A stretch of DNA of 64,000 nt from Bacteroidota bacterium (GTDB lineage Bacteria; Bacteroidota; Ignavibacteria; UBA10030; UBA6906). Every line of letters starts with the position of its first letter. Position 1 is the first letter of the stretch. Made by a program: the position numbers and the translations under genes. Of the stretch, positions 1 to 8,858 are shown in pieces. Where the stretch lies: the NCBI GenBank assembly GCA_030835135.1, contig JAUQWO010000075.1, positions 399,330 through 463,329 on the forward strand, read 5' to 3'. The notes beneath the pieces were generated by a model. It worked only from the letters and a program-made list of their open reading frames with translations. It was not told the DNA's origin and searched no databases.

Positions 1-720
1 GGCGACGAGCACGACCTTGCGGATGCGCGTGATGGGGACCAGGCGCACATGGATCTTCGTGATCACCGCCAGCGTTCCTTCGCTCCCGATGATGAGCTGC
101 GTGACGTTGTATCCCGACACGTTCTTCAGCACACGCGCGCCGGTCGTGAAGATCTCGCCGTTCGGCAGGACCGCCTCGATGGCGAGGACATAGTCCTTGG
201 TGATGCCGTACTTCACGGCATGCGGCCCGCCCGCGCACTCGGCAACGTTGCCGCCGATGAAGCACGAACCCTTCGACGCGGGGTCCGGGGGATAGGAGAG
301 TCCGGCCGCTTCCACCTCTTCCTGGAACTTCTGCGTGATCACGCCCGGCTCCACCGTCGCCTGCAGGTTCTGCGTGTCGATCTCGATGATGCGGTTGAAG
401 CGGCGCATGGCAAGCACGATGCCCCCCGCCACGGGCAGCGAACCGCCCGAGAGTCCGGTGCCGCCCCCGCGCGGCGTGACCGGCAGCCCGTGCTCGTTGG
501 CGTAGCGCATGATGGCAGAGACTTCGGCGGTGTTCGCGGGTTCCACCACAACGGACGGCAGGAAGAGCAAGTCTTCCGTTTCGTCCTGGCCGTGAACCTC
601 GAGTGTTTCCGCGTCCGTCTTCACATACTCCGCCCCCACGATCGCGATCAGGTCGTTGACCTGCGCCCCGGTGAGCATCACTTTGCTGATCTTCGCGTCG
701 GTCTTCTCTTCTCTCTTCAC
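1..720 (-). CDS. FAD-binding oxidase, GlcD/D-lactate dehydrogenase type (C-terminus cut by window edge)
   Basis: This is the N-terminal 240 residues of a flavoprotein that oxidises a 2-hydroxyacid such as glycolate or D-lactate; the exact substrate cannot be told. The PCMH-type FAD-binding fold is clear: PRGGGTGLSGG at residues 83-93, YPPDP at 143-147, IGGNVAECAGG at 155-165 and GSEGTLAVIT at 212-221. I start it at the GTG at 720 because an in-frame TGA lies just upstream and an AAGGTG ribosome site sits 11 bases before it; an ATG at 678 is the alternative. The substrate-binding C-terminal half lies outside the window. It reads in the same direction as valS, with about 160 non-coding bases between them. 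Confidence 0.9.
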   Translation of the reverse strand, partial: MKREEKTDAKISKVMLTGAQVNDLIAIVGAEYVKTDAETLEVHGQDETEDLLFLPSVVVEPANTAEVSAIMRYANEHGLPVTPRGGGTGLSGGSLPVAGGIVLAMRRFNRIIEIDTQNLQATVEPGVITQKFQEEVEAAGLSYPPDPASKGSCFIGGNVAECAGGPHAVKYGITKDYVLAIEAVLPNGEIFTTGARVLKNVSGYNVTQLIIGSEGTLAVITKIHVRLVPITRIRKVVLVA

Positions 721-882
721 TCGCTCGTCTTCACCTTCTGAGGTTCATCTTCGTGGCCGCGGACGGAAGCCCGGCTCTACCGTCGAGTATCCTGCGGCGT
801 GTGCGCCGGGACCCTGGCATGGAGACGCCCGGTCCTTTCGCGCTTGACGTCTCACCCTGCCTTCTTCTCTCTTCTCTGCGAT

Positions 883-3648
883 CTACCCCTTCAACATCTC
901 CAGGCTCTTCTCCAGCTTCTCCACGGTCTGCGTGAATGCGTCCAGCTTCTCGCGCTCCTTGTCGACCACATCCTTCGGTGCGCGCGCCACGAAGCTCTCG
1001 TTCTCCAGCTTGCGCCGTACGCCATCCAGCAATCCGGAAACCCTGTCGATCTCCTTCTGGAGCCGCTGCCGTTCCACCTCGATGTCGATGAGCCCCTCGA
1101 GCGGCACGAACAGCTCTTCACCCTCCACGACGGCGCTGGCGGACAGCTTCGGCCGGGCGTTCTCTGCCGCGAACGTGAGCGATTTCACGCGGGCCAGGCG
1201 CTGGAGATATCCCTCGTACCGCTGGATGCTCTCCTGCGAACGGGTGAAGCCGAGCCGCATGATGAGCGTGATGTCCTTGGACGGCGCGATCCCCATCTCG
1301 CTCCTGATCGTGCGCACGGTCTCGATCACGTTCTGCACGAAGCGCATCTCCTTTTCCACATCCGTGGCGATGAAGGACGCGTCGGCCGGCATGAGCTGCG
1401 TGCGCATGATGGAATCCTCCGGCCCGCGGGGCCGGATGTTCTGCCAGAGCTCTTCCGTGACGAACGGCATGAGCGGATGGAGGAGGCGCAGGGCGGCATC
1501 GTACACGTCCAGCGCGCGGGAGACCACGGCCTGCTTGACGGCATCGGGTTCGGTGCCGTACAGCCGCGACTTCACCATTTCCAGGTACCAGTCGCAGTAG
1601 TCGTGCCAGAAGAAATCGTAGATCGTCTTCGCCACGCGGTTGATGTCGAACTGCGCCAGCGCCGCGGTGATGTCCGCGGTCGTGGAATGCAGACGCGACA
1701 GGATCCAGCGGTCGGCGAGGTCGAGATGGTCGAGGTTGCAGCCGCCATCGGTCGTACGCGGCGCTTCGCCCACCTGGTCGCGGTTCATGAGGATGAACCG
1801 GCCGGCATTCCAGATCTTGTTCGCGAAGTTCCGCCCGATCTCGTTCTTCTCCTTCGAGTACAGGATGTCCTGTCCGAGCGGCGCAAGATACAGGATCGTG
1901 AAGCGCACGGCGTCGGCCCCGTACTCCGCGATGAGGTCCAGCGGCTCGGGCGAGTTGCCGAGCGACTTGGACATCTTCCGCCCCTTGTCGTCGCGCACGA
2001 GACTGGTGAAGTACACGTCGCGGAACGGCACGTTCTTCGCCGGGTCGGTGCTGCCGGTGAACGACGGGCCGAACTTGAGTCCGGCCATGATCATGCGCGC
2101 GACCCAGAAGAAGATGATGTCGGGCGCGGTGACCAGCGTGTCGGTGGGGTAGAAGTAGTTCAGGTCCTTCACCTTCCCGAGCGCCTCCTGCTGCGGCCAG
2201 TCGTGCACGGAGAACGGCCAGAGCCACGAGGAGAACCACGTGTCGAGCACGTCCTCGTCCTGCTTCAGGTTCGCGCCGCCGCAGTGCGGACAGGTGGCGG
2301 GGGCGGTGCGGGCAACGATCGGCTGCGGACAGCCGGGCTTCCCGTCCTGTCCCTGGCAATACCACACCGGGATCCGGTGGCCCCACCAGAGCTGCCGCGA
2401 GATGCACCAGTCGCGGATGTTGGACATCCAGTGCTGGTACACCTTCGTGTGACGCTCGGGATAGAACTTGATGGTGCCGTTCTGCACCACTGCGAGCGCG
2501 GGCTCGGCAAGCGGCTTCATCTTCACGAACCACTGGTCCGACAGATACGGCTCGATCACCGTGTCGCACCGGTAGCAGCGTCCCACATTATGGACGTGCT
2601 CTTCGGTCTTGACGAGCAACCCTTCGTGTTCGAGGTCCTCGAGCACTTCCCTGCGCGCTTCGTACCGGTCCAGGTCCCGGTACTTCATCGGCACGTTCTC
2701 GTTGGTGCGCGCCGAGATGTCGAAGATGTTGATCTGCGGCAGGTTGTGGCGCTGCCCGATCTGGAAATCGTTCGGGTCGTGTGCCGGGGTCACCTTCACC
2801 ATGCCCGTGCCGAATGCCGGGTCCACGAAATCGTCGGCGATGATCGGGATCTCCCGGTCGGTGAGGGGGAGGTGGACCCTCTTGCCGATGAGGTGCTTGT
2901 ACCGTTCGTCCTTCGGGTTCACCGCTACCGCGGTATCACCGAGCATGGTCTCGGGGCGGGTGGTGGCGACAACGAGGAACTTCTTGGACGGGGTGGATCT
3001 TCCCTCGTGGAGGATCGGGTACTTGATATGCCACAGCTTACCATTGGACTCGGTGTAGTTCACCTCATCGTCGGAGATGGCCGTATGGTCCTTGGGGCAC
3101 CAGTTCACGATGTACTTGCCGCGGTAGATCAGTCCGTCTTCGTAGAGGCGGACGAACACCTCGCGCACGGCGGCCGACAGGCTCTCGTCCATGGTGAAGC
3201 GCTCGCGCTCCCAGTCGCAGGACGTGCCGAGGGTCCGGAGCTGTTTGATGATCACGCCGCCGTACTGCTTCCGCCATTCCCACACGCGTTCCACGAACTT
3301 CTCGCGTCCCAGATCGTGCCGGGTCTTCCCCTCTTTGTTGAGGGAGCGTTCCACGACGTTCTGCGTGGCGATGCCGGCGTGGTCGGTGCCGGGGATCCAG
3401 CACGATTCATGGCCGGTCATACGCTTGAAGCGGATGAATGCATCCTGCAGGGTATTGTTCAGGATATGCCCCATGTGCAGCACACCGGTCACATTGGGGG
3501 GCGGGATGACGATCGTGTAGGGTTTCTTGGCAGGATCAACCACGGCCCGGAAGAGGTGATGACCTTCCCAGAACGCGTACCACTTTTGTTCGGTTTCCTG
3601 AGGGTTATATGTCTTCGACAGTGCTGATGATGCAGCTTGGTCCGACAA
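883..3648 (-). CDS. valS: Valine--tRNA ligase
   Basis: Class I aminoacyl-tRNA synthetase that charges tRNA-Val and edits mischarged threonine, in the cytoplasm. The N-terminal catalytic signature PPPNVTGVLHMGH (HIGH class) lies near residue 55, and KMSKSLGN lies near residue 560 in the second half of the Rossmann fold. The editing domain lies between them, followed by the anticodon-binding region and a charged coiled-coil C-terminal arm typical of ValRS. At about 921 residues the length is normal. No ATG is available near the start: I prefer the TTG at 3648, which has GGAG six bases upstream; a TTG at 3660 would add four residues. A short GC hairpin separates it from the M23 peptidase gene upstream. 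Confidence 0.97.
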   Translation of the reverse strand: MSDQAASSALSKTYNPQETEQKWYAFWEGHHLFRAVVDPAKKPYTIVIPPPNVTGVLHMGHILNNTLQDAFIRFKRMTGHESCWIPGTDHAGIATQNVVERSLNKEGKTRHDLGREKFVERVWEWRKQYGGVIIKQLRTLGTSCDWERERFTMDESLSAAVREVFVRLYEDGLIYRGKYIVNWCPKDHTAISDDEVNYTESNGKLWHIKYPILHEGRSTPSKKFLVVATTRPETMLGDTAVAVNPKDERYKHLIGKRVHLPLTDREIPIIADDFVDPAFGTGMVKVTPAHDPNDFQIGQRHNLPQINIFDISARTNENVPMKYRDLDRYEARREVLEDLEHEGLLVKTEEHVHNVGRCYRCDTVIEPYLSDQWFVKMKPLAEPALAVVQNGTIKFYPERHTKVYQHWMSNIRDWCISRQLWWGHRIPVWYCQGQDGKPGCPQPIVARTAPATCPHCGGANLKQDEDVLDTWFSSWLWPFSVHDWPQQEALGKVKDLNYFYPTDTLVTAPDIIFFWVARMIMAGLKFGPSFTGSTDPAKNVPFRDVYFTSLVRDDKGRKMSKSLGNSPEPLDLIAEYGADAVRFTILYLAPLGQDILYSKEKNEIGRNFANKIWNAGRFILMNRDQVGEAPRTTDGGCNLDHLDLADRWILSRLHSTTADITAALAQFDINRVAKTIYDFFWHDYCDWYLEMVKSRLYGTEPDAVKQAVVSRALDVYDAALRLLHPLMPFVTEELWQNIRPRGPEDSIMRTQLMPADASFIATDVEKEMRFVQNVIETVRTIRSEMGIAPSKDITLIMRLGFTRSQESIQRYEGYLQRLARVKSLTFAAENARPKLSASAVVEGEELFVPLEGLIDIEVERQRLQKEIDRVSGLLDGVRRKLENESFVARAPKDVVDKEREKLDAFTQTVEKLEKSLEMLKG

Positions 3649-3701
3649 GTGATGCTCCAACGGGTTGTGAGGATACTGAGGGGCCGGGGAGGCCCGGCAT
3701 A

Positions 3702-5483
3702 CTACCTGACATGGAACGAGCGTTCGATAGCCGCTCTGTTCCCCATGCGATCGCTGACATGAATGGTAAGCCGGTGGGAACCCTTCGCCAGAGGGGATGG
3801 TGGCTGCGCAGTCGCTCTGCGGTGTTCGCCGTCGATCTCCGGGATGACCACTATCCCGTCAATGTACACCTTTACTTCTTTATATTCAACGCCGCTGAGA
3901 TTGTCGCGAAAACGGAACGAAATGACCGGTTTTGGTGACGGGCCTCCCACGGAAACCGCATAAATCGAAGGGGGAACGGGGTCTTCGATCAGGGCGACGT
4001 CGCCCAGGAACCTGTGCAATTCGATGGTGGTCATGCCGTCCGGATCGGGCTGCACCCTCGAAATGAACGTCCAACTGTTGCCGCTTCGCGTATAGGCGCC
4101 GGTCCGCGACGGGTCGGCCGGAGCTTTCAGCCGGAATGTGAACCCTCCGTCCAGGGGTATGCCGTGCGGTTCCACCGCTATCCCCGAAGCATCAGGTTCA
4201 TCCAGATCGGCCACGGAGAGATCGACGGGCGAGAAAACCGCGCCGGGTTCGTACGACACCGACACCGGGATGCCGTCGGGCCTGATCGTCGCACCGGCAT
4301 CCGGGTCGATGTGGAACGTGCCCGGAGACGCGGCATGCCGGGCCGGCGCCGGTCCGGGCGGCTCGGTCCTGAACGAACCCGTGAGCCGCGAGCGGTTGCC
4401 GTTGAAGTCCACGCATTCCACCGCGAACGTGTGGATGCCGACCGCCATCCGGTCGGTCTGGATGATGCCGCTTCCAGGTCCGTACCCCGGAAAGATCGGC
4501 AGTCGATGGTACGTGTCGATGTACAACTTATGGAAGCGCTCGCGCGAACGGAGCGATGGATCCTGGACGTACACGAGCCGGATCTGGTGGCCATCGCGCA
4601 GCGGCACGCGGTCGTAGCTCACGCCCATCGTCTGTACGCCGTCAACAAAGAACCGCAGGATGTGGAACCCGTGCAGGAACCGCGAGAGGTCGGAGCGGTC
4701 GCGCACGTCGACGGCAAAGCCCACCGTGCCGGCAACGACCGGTGTCCCGCTCAGCACGAACTCTCCCCGGGACCGTTCGCGCACCGCGAAACGCGCGAGC
4801 GCGTGCGTGCTATTCACCGTGGCGTTGGGTGTCAGCGGCGTGAAGAGTGCACCGCGGAACAGCGGGACCAGACCATCGGTGATGGTGATGCCGGAGGTCA
4901 TCAGGGGGTTGATCGTGTTATTGTTCTCATCCCGGATCTCGAAGTGGAGATGTGCCGAGCCGGACCCGCTCTCACCGGCAAGCGCGACAACCTGTCCCGC
5001 ACGGACGGGGAATTGCGACGGGGGAAAGATGATCTCTACCGGGTAACACCCTGCCCGCTGTTGTTCCTCGCGGACGGCGGCGTCGAGCCATTCCGGAAAA
5101 CCGAAGAGGTGTGCGTAGGTAGTGGTGTACCCATCCGGATGGCGGATGGCGAGCAGCTTGCCGTAGCCATTCGCGTTGATCGTGATGCGGGAGACATAGC
5201 CCCCGCGTGCGGCGATGACGGGGAGACCGATGGTGTCGCCGGTACTGATGTCGATGCCGGCATGGAAGTGGGTTGTCCGGTACTCACCGAACGCAGATGT
5301 CATCGCCCTGCTGGAGCGCATGGGCCAGCCATAGGCGCTGAGATCGGTGCGGATGCTGTCGTAGAGCTCCGCTGCTGACGGGCGTGAAGGGAGGCCGGTG
5401 GGCGATGGGCCATGCATGACCGGCGCGGGGCCAATGAGTGTCAGTATGAACACCGACAGGGTATGAACAGCAATCCTCAGCAC
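3702..5483 (-). CDS. Secreted M23-family metallopeptidase
   Basis: Predicted exported peptidoglycan endopeptidase of the LytM/M23 family. A signal-peptide-like hydrophobic segment opens the protein (residues 1-20). The M23 domain follows at about residues 60-200 and carries the zinc motif pieces HFHAGIDIS (H-x3-D) and HLHFEI (HxH). The remaining 390 residues look beta-rich, with Ig-like spacing, and are probably a surface or substrate-binding region with no family I can name. A GTG start at 5483 is supported by GAGGAGG directly upstream. It lies 21 bases behind the fumarylacetoacetase-family gene and probably shares its promoter. Cleavage of cell-wall crosslinks is inferred from the family; a role in division or outer-membrane assembly is equally possible. 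Confidence 0.88.
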   Translation of the reverse strand: MLRIAVHTLSVFILTLIGPAPVMHGPSPTGLPSRPSAAELYDSIRTDLSAYGWPMRSSRAMTSAFGEYRTTHFHAGIDISTGDTIGLPVIAARGGYVSRITINANGYGKLLAIRHPDGYTTTYAHLFGFPEWLDAAVREEQQRAGCYPVEIIFPPSQFPVRAGQVVALAGESGSGSAHLHFEIRDENNNTINPLMTSGITITDGLVPLFRGALFTPLTPNATVNSTHALARFAVRERSRGEFVLSGTPVVAGTVGFAVDVRDRSDLSRFLHGFHILRFFVDGVQTMGVSYDRVPLRDGHQIRLVYVQDPSLRSRERFHKLYIDTYHRLPIFPGYGPGSGIIQTDRMAVGIHTFAVECVDFNGNRSRLTGSFRTEPPGPAPARHAASPGTFHIDPDAGATIRPDGIPVSVSYEPGAVFSPVDLSVADLDEPDASGIAVEPHGIPLDGGFTFRLKAPADPSRTGAYTRSGNSWTFISRVQPDPDGMTTIELHRFLGDVALIEDPVPPSIYAVSVGGPSPKPVISFRFRDNLSGVEYKEVKVYIDGIVVIPEIDGEHRRATAQPPSPLAKGSHRLTIHVSDRMGNRAAIERSFHVR

Positions 5484-5504
5484 AGGATCCTCCTCAGGTG
5501 ACGG

Positions 5505-6176
5505 TCAGGAACGGCGTGCAACGGAGACCGTGAGGGATCCCACATGCTGCAGTTCGGCGGTGATGGTGTCGCCCGGTGCGACCGGCCCGACCCCCTCAGG
5601 CGTCCCGGTATAAATGAGATCGCCGGGTTCGAGTGTCATGATCGACGAGATGTGGGCGATCATCTGTTCGATGCGGAAGATCATGGAGCGGGTATTGGAC
5701 TGCTGGCGGACCTGTCCGTTCACGGCGAGACGGATATCGAGGTTGTGCGGATCGGGAACGGCTTCGGGGCGGACGAACGATCCGATCGGGGCGGAGGTAT
5801 CGAATCCCTTGGCAACGGTCCAGGGGAGGCCTTTCTTCTTCGCATCGGCCTGCACATCGCGCAGGGTCATATCGAGGCCGATGGCATACCCGCCCACGTG
5901 CCGCATGGCATCCGCTTCGGGGATGGACGTGCCGCCGGTGCCGATGAGGACGACCATCTCCGCTTCGTGATGCACATCGTTCGAGATCGACGGGATCAGG
6001 ATCGTGCCGCCGTCCGGGATCAACGCAGACGCGGGTTTGAGGAAAAGCACGGGCGTCGTCGGGACGTCCGCTTTCATTTCCTTTGCGTGCTCGATGTAGT
6101 TGCGCCCGAGGCACACGATCTTGCCTGCGCGCATCATGGTGGTGCTCCCGGTGCCTGCGAAACGTATCTCTGCCAT
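5505..6176 (-). CDS. Fumarylacetoacetate hydrolase family protein
   Basis: Member of the FAH superfamily, which hydrolyses or decarboxylates beta-diketo acids; bacterial short forms act as acylpyruvate hydrolases or oxaloacetate decarboxylases. The family core is complete: GRNYIEHAKEM near residue 25, KPASALIPDGG near 50, the metal-binding HHEAEMVVLIG (E-x-E) near 75, and the C-terminal PGDLIYTGTPEGVG. The 223-residue length fits the single-domain YcgM-like forms. The start at 6176 is fixed by AGAGGATC upstream. A longer frame reaching back to 6371 has no family sequence in the extra part. A good promoter lies just upstream on this strand. The substrate is not determinable from sequence. Confidence 0.9.
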   Translation of the reverse strand: MAEIRFAGTGSTTMMRAGKIVCLGRNYIEHAKEMKADVPTTPVLFLKPASALIPDGGTILIPSISNDVHHEAEMVVLIGTGGTSIPEADAMRHVGGYAIGLDMTLRDVQADAKKKGLPWTVAKGFDTSAPIGSFVRPEAVPDPHNLDIRLAVNGQVRQQSNTRSMIFRIEQMIAHISSIMTLEPGDLIYTGTPEGVGPVAPGDTITAELQHVGSLTVSVARRS

Positions 6177-6204
6177 CGACGATCCTCTGCGTTGATCCTT
6201 CTTT

Positions 6205-6233
6205 AATATAGAAACGCACCGGGTGAACCGCAA
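6205..6233 (-). promoter_or_regulatory. Predicted sigma70-type promoter for the FAH/M23 genes
   Basis: On the minus strand, TTGCGG (6228-6233) and TATATT (6205-6210) are separated by exactly 17 bases. The box is about 30 bases from the start codon of the FAH-family gene. It lies back to back with the purM promoter. Confidence 0.55.
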
Positions 6234-6245
6234 GGAACCGGCAGC

Positions 6246-6274
6246 TTGCAATTCCACGGATTTCTGGCTACCAT
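6246..6274 (+). promoter_or_regulatory. Predicted sigma70-type promoter for purM
   Basis: TTGCAA (6246-6251) and TACCAT (6269-6274) are separated by 17 bases, ending 37 bases before the purM GTG start. The spacing matches the other promoters in this window. Confidence 0.45.
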
Positions 6275-6311
6275 CTTGTGTTCCAACCTCACTCACTCCA
6301 TCGGAGCTCAC

Positions 6312-7337
6312 GTGGCGATCACCTATGCACAGGCCGGGGTCAGTATTGCGGCCGGGGACGCATTTGTCCATCGCATCAAGAAGGATGTCCGCTCAACGTT
6401 CACATCGCGCGTCCTGCGCGACATCGGCGCCTTCGGTTCGTTCTTCGATGCCCGCTTTCCGGGTTACCGATCGCCGGTGCTCGTCTCCAGCGTTGATGGC
6501 GTCGGCACGAAGCTGCTGGTCGCACGCATGGCGAAGAAGTACGACACCGTGGGGCAGGACCTCGTGAATCATTGCGTGAACGACATCCTGGTGTGCGGAG
6601 CGGTGCCGCTGTATTTCCTGGATTACTATGCCACGGGCCGTCTGGATGTGCGTGCGGCCGCTGATGTGATCGGTGGGTTCGCGAAGGCCTGCCGGGAGAA
6701 CGGCTGTGCGCTGGTGGGTGGTGAGACTGCCGAGATGCCGGGGATGTACGCGGACGAGGATTTCGACCTGGCGGGGATGATCGTGGGGGTGGTGGACAAA
6801 CCGAAGATCGTGGATGGGCGGAGGATCAGGAAGGGGGATGTGCTCATCGGCCTTCCCTCGACCGGGCTCCACACCAACGGCTACTCATTGGCCCGTGCGG
6901 TCCTCCTCAAGCAATACAGCGTGGACGAGCGGATCCCGGACCTGGGGATGACGCTCGGCAAGGCACTCCTTGCCGTGCATCGGTCGTACCTTGGGGCGGT
7001 AAAGCCGCTGCTGGGCAAACCGGCGCTCCGGGGGATGTCACATATCACCGGAGGCGGCATCATCGGGAACACGATGCGTGTGGTCCCGAAGAGGCTTTCG
7101 TTGAAGATCGATTGGAAAGCGTGGAAGCGACCGGCCCTGTACGGGCTCATTCAGCGGCTGGGGGATGTCCCCGAAGAGGATATGCGTAAGACGTTCAATC
7201 TTGGGATCGGTCTGATACTGATAGTTGCGAAGGGGGATGCCGACAGGGTGATGCGGTCGTTGCAGAAGAGGGGGGAGAAGCCCCTGGTCATGGGCGAGGT
7301 GGCGGCTTCATCTCCCGGTGTTCGAGCTCGAGGGTGA
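6312..7337 (+). CDS. purM: Phosphoribosylformylglycinamidine cyclo-ligase (AIR synthetase)
   Basis: Fifth step of purine synthesis: ATP-dependent ring closure of FGAM to aminoimidazole ribotide in the cytoplasm. The family hallmarks are present: [12 protein letters not shown] at the N-terminus, the SSVDGVGTK nucleotide and metal loop near residue 60, [11 protein letters not shown] near 140, and [13 protein letters not shown] near 185. The length of 341 residues matches PurM. The GTG at 6312 is preferred because GGAGCTC precedes it. An upstream in-frame ATG (6246) falls inside the predicted promoter. The last 50 bases of the gene are overlapped on the other strand by a lipoprotein gene. Confidence 0.96.
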   Translation: MAITYAQAGVSIAAGDAFVHRIKKDVRSTFTSRVLRDIGAFGSFFDARFPGYRSPVLVSSVDGVGTKLLVARMAKKYDTVGQDLVNHCVNDILVCGAVPLYFLDYYATGRLDVRAAADVIGGFAKACRENGCALVGGETAEMPGMYADEDFDLAGMIVGVVDKPKIVDGRRIRKGDVLIGLPSTGLHTNGYSLARAVLLKQYSVDERIPDLGMTLGKALLAVHRSYLGAVKPLLGKPALRGMSHITGGGIIGNTMRVVPKRLSLKIDWKAWKRPALYGLIQRLGDVPEEDMRKTFNLGIGLILIVAKGDADRVMRSLQKRGEKPLVMGEVAASSPGVRARG

Positions 7338-7617
7338 CCTTTTCCAGGAAGGTCTTCCATTCGTCAGGGTGTTCGTCGTACCAGGCCCGGGTGCGATCGA
7401 AGGCTTCACGCGTGAAACCGGCTCTTTCGAGCGCCGTTGTGGCATTCTGGGCGGCTGTCGCTGAGTCGGCGTGTGTGTTCCGTGAGCGCAGGGACGCTTC
7501 CAGAAGGTCGCAGTAGGCGGTCACGAATTGCTGCTCGGAGAGCGCACCGCCCGGTGGGTTCGTGGAATTGCACGAAACGAGCAGGAATGTTGTCAAAATC
7601 AGGCAAAAAGTACGCAT
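7288..7617 (-). CDS. Small lipoprotein of unknown function
   Basis: A 109-residue predicted lipoprotein. The first 16 residues form a hydrophobic signal ending in LLVSC, a lipobox with Cys at about residue 16. The mature part is short, charged and helical, including a repeated Ala/Arg-rich helix and a [16 protein letters not shown] segment. I do not recognise a family. The ATG at 7617 has GAGAG upstream; the longer frame to 7713 adds a stretch with no signal-peptide character. Its 3' end overlaps the purM 3' end by 50 bases in antisense. The start region faces efp, so the two genes are divergent and share a 130-base control region. Confidence 0.7.
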   Translation of the reverse strand: MRTFCLILTTFLLVSCNSTNPPGGALSEQQFVTAYCDLLEASLRSRNTHADSATAAQNATTALERAGFTREAFDRTRAWYDEHPDEWKTFLEKVTLELEHREMKPPPRP

Positions 7618-7674
7618 ATTGCTCTCAGAATACGTGATTGTTGCGAAGAAGTCAATGGGTGAACCGGCTCTTCC

Positions 7675-7703
7675 TTGACTTTGATGGGGGATGTCGGTAT
7701 ATT
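7675..7703 (+). promoter_or_regulatory. Predicted sigma70-type promoter for efp-accB-accC-gcvH
   Basis: TTGACT (7675-7680), a 17-base spacer and TATATT (7698-7703) give a near-consensus promoter about 38 bases upstream of the efp transcript's likely start codon at 7749. Confidence 0.65.
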
Positions 7704-7748
7704 TATGTTCCATCTAATACCACCCGTAAAATCCATTAATCTTTCTCT

Positions 7749-8312
7749 ATGCCCTCTACCTCAGACTTCCGACCCGGGTTGGTCATCAAATACAACAATG
7801 AATTGTGGACCGTTGTCGAGTTCCAGCACGTGAACCCGGGTAACTGGCGGGCCTTCGTACGCACCAAGCTCAAGAATCTCAAGAGCGGCAAGGTGATCGA
7901 AAACCGCTTCCGGGCGGGCGAGGCCATCGAGATCATCCGCATCGAACGCAAAGAGTTCCAGTTCCTGTACAGGGACGGGAGCGGCTATGTGTTCATGGAC
8001 AAGGAGAATTACGAGCAGCTGACCGTGCAGGGTGAGCAGGTGGGTGATGGGGCGGAGTTCCTGAAGGATGGTGAATCTGTTGATATTCTCTTCAATGGGA
8101 CCGATATCACGGGTATCGAGCTCCCGATCACGGTGGAATTGACCGTTACAGAGACTGTTCCGGGGGTCAAGGGTGACAGCGCCAATGCCGGTACGAAGCC
8201 TGCGAAGGTGGAGACAGGGGCGATGGTGAACGTTCCCCTCTTTATTAGTGAAGGCGAAGTCATCAAGATCGACACTCGTACCGGCGGTTACATCGAACGC
8301 GTGAAGAACTAA
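7749..8312 (+). CDS. efp: Elongation factor P with Asn at the usual modification site
   Basis: EF-P binds between the P and E sites of the ribosome and rescues stalling at polyproline. All three OB-type domains are present in 187 residues: the KOW-like N-terminal domain, the middle domain ([18 protein letters not shown]) and the C-terminal domain ending [17 protein letters not shown]. The tip loop of domain I reads [10 protein letters not shown]. Aligned to the E. coli loop VKPGKGQAF, the Lys34 that receives beta-lysine is Asn32 here, and no Lys or Arg occupies that position. This protein therefore cannot use EpmA-type lysylation or EarP-type Arg rhamnosylation at this site. It leads an efp-accB-accC order common in bacteria. 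Confidence 0.96.
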   Translation: MPSTSDFRPGLVIKYNNELWTVVEFQHVNPGNWRAFVRTKLKNLKSGKVIENRFRAGEAIEIIRIERKEFQFLYRDGSGYVFMDKENYEQLTVQGEQVGDGAEFLKDGESVDILFNGTDITGIELPITVELTVTETVPGVKGDSANAGTKPAKVETGAMVNVPLFISEGEVIKIDTRTGGYIERVKN

Positions 8313-8334
8313 CGCCATCTTCAGTGGAGACCTC

Positions 8335-8826
8335 ATGGATCTGACCCTTATCAAGAAGCTGGTGAAGTTGCTGTCCGAAAGTGATGTCGACGAGATCGAG
8401 ATCGAGGAAGAAGGAAAGAAGATCCGCGTGGCGAAGCACCCTGAGCGGGGTGGAACGATCCAGATGGCTGCTCCGGCCCAGTGGATGGCGGAAGCTCCGC
8501 GTCCTGCGCCGGTGATGGCGGCCCCTGCTGCACCGGCAGCGCCCGCGGCAGCACCGGCGGCTGCTGCTGCACCGGCTGCTGCGTCGAATGTTCATCAGAT
8601 CAAGTCACCCATCGTCGGGACATTCTACCGCTCCCCCGCACCCGACGCGTCGCCATTCGTTCAGGTCGGGTCGGCGGTTGAGCCCGGCACCGTTCTGTGC
8701 ATCATCGAAGCCATGAAGCTCATGAACGAGATCGAAGCGGACGTCGCCGGCAAGGTCGTCCGGATCCTCGTTGAGAATGGACAGCCGGTCGAGTACGATC
8801 AGGTCCTGTTCGAAGTCGAAAAGTAG
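8335..8826 (+). CDS. accB: Acetyl-CoA carboxylase biotin carboxyl carrier protein
   Basis: Carrier subunit of acetyl-CoA carboxylase, which makes malonyl-CoA for fatty acid synthesis. It has a short N-terminal helical domain, then a long Ala/Pro linker (about residues 43-85). The C-terminal biotinyl domain carries the biotin site [12 protein letters not shown], with the modified Lys in EAMKLM. The length is 163 residues. The gene starts 22 bases after efp and is followed 32 bases later by accC. The carboxyltransferase subunits are not in this window. Confidence 0.96.
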   Translation: MDLTLIKKLVKLLSESDVDEIEIEEEGKKIRVAKHPERGGTIQMAAPAQWMAEAPRPAPVMAAPAAPAAPAAAPAAAAAPAAASNVHQIKSPIVGTFYRSPAPDASPFVQVGSAVEPGTVLCIIEAMKLMNEIEADVAGKVVRILVENGQPVEYDQVLFEVEK

Positions 8827-8858
8827 CCACCCCTCGCCCGAACCCCGAAGGCGTCCGC

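Noticed and set aside
799-3627. Very long open frame on the plus strand opposite valS
   Set aside because: It is antisense to a clear synthetase, is rich in His, Arg, Val and Leu as expected of a shadow frame in GC-rich DNA, and matches no family.
3683-3698. Terminator between the M23 peptidase and valS genes
   Set aside because: Only a 6-bp GC stem without a T-run; kept as a minor hairpin, not called.
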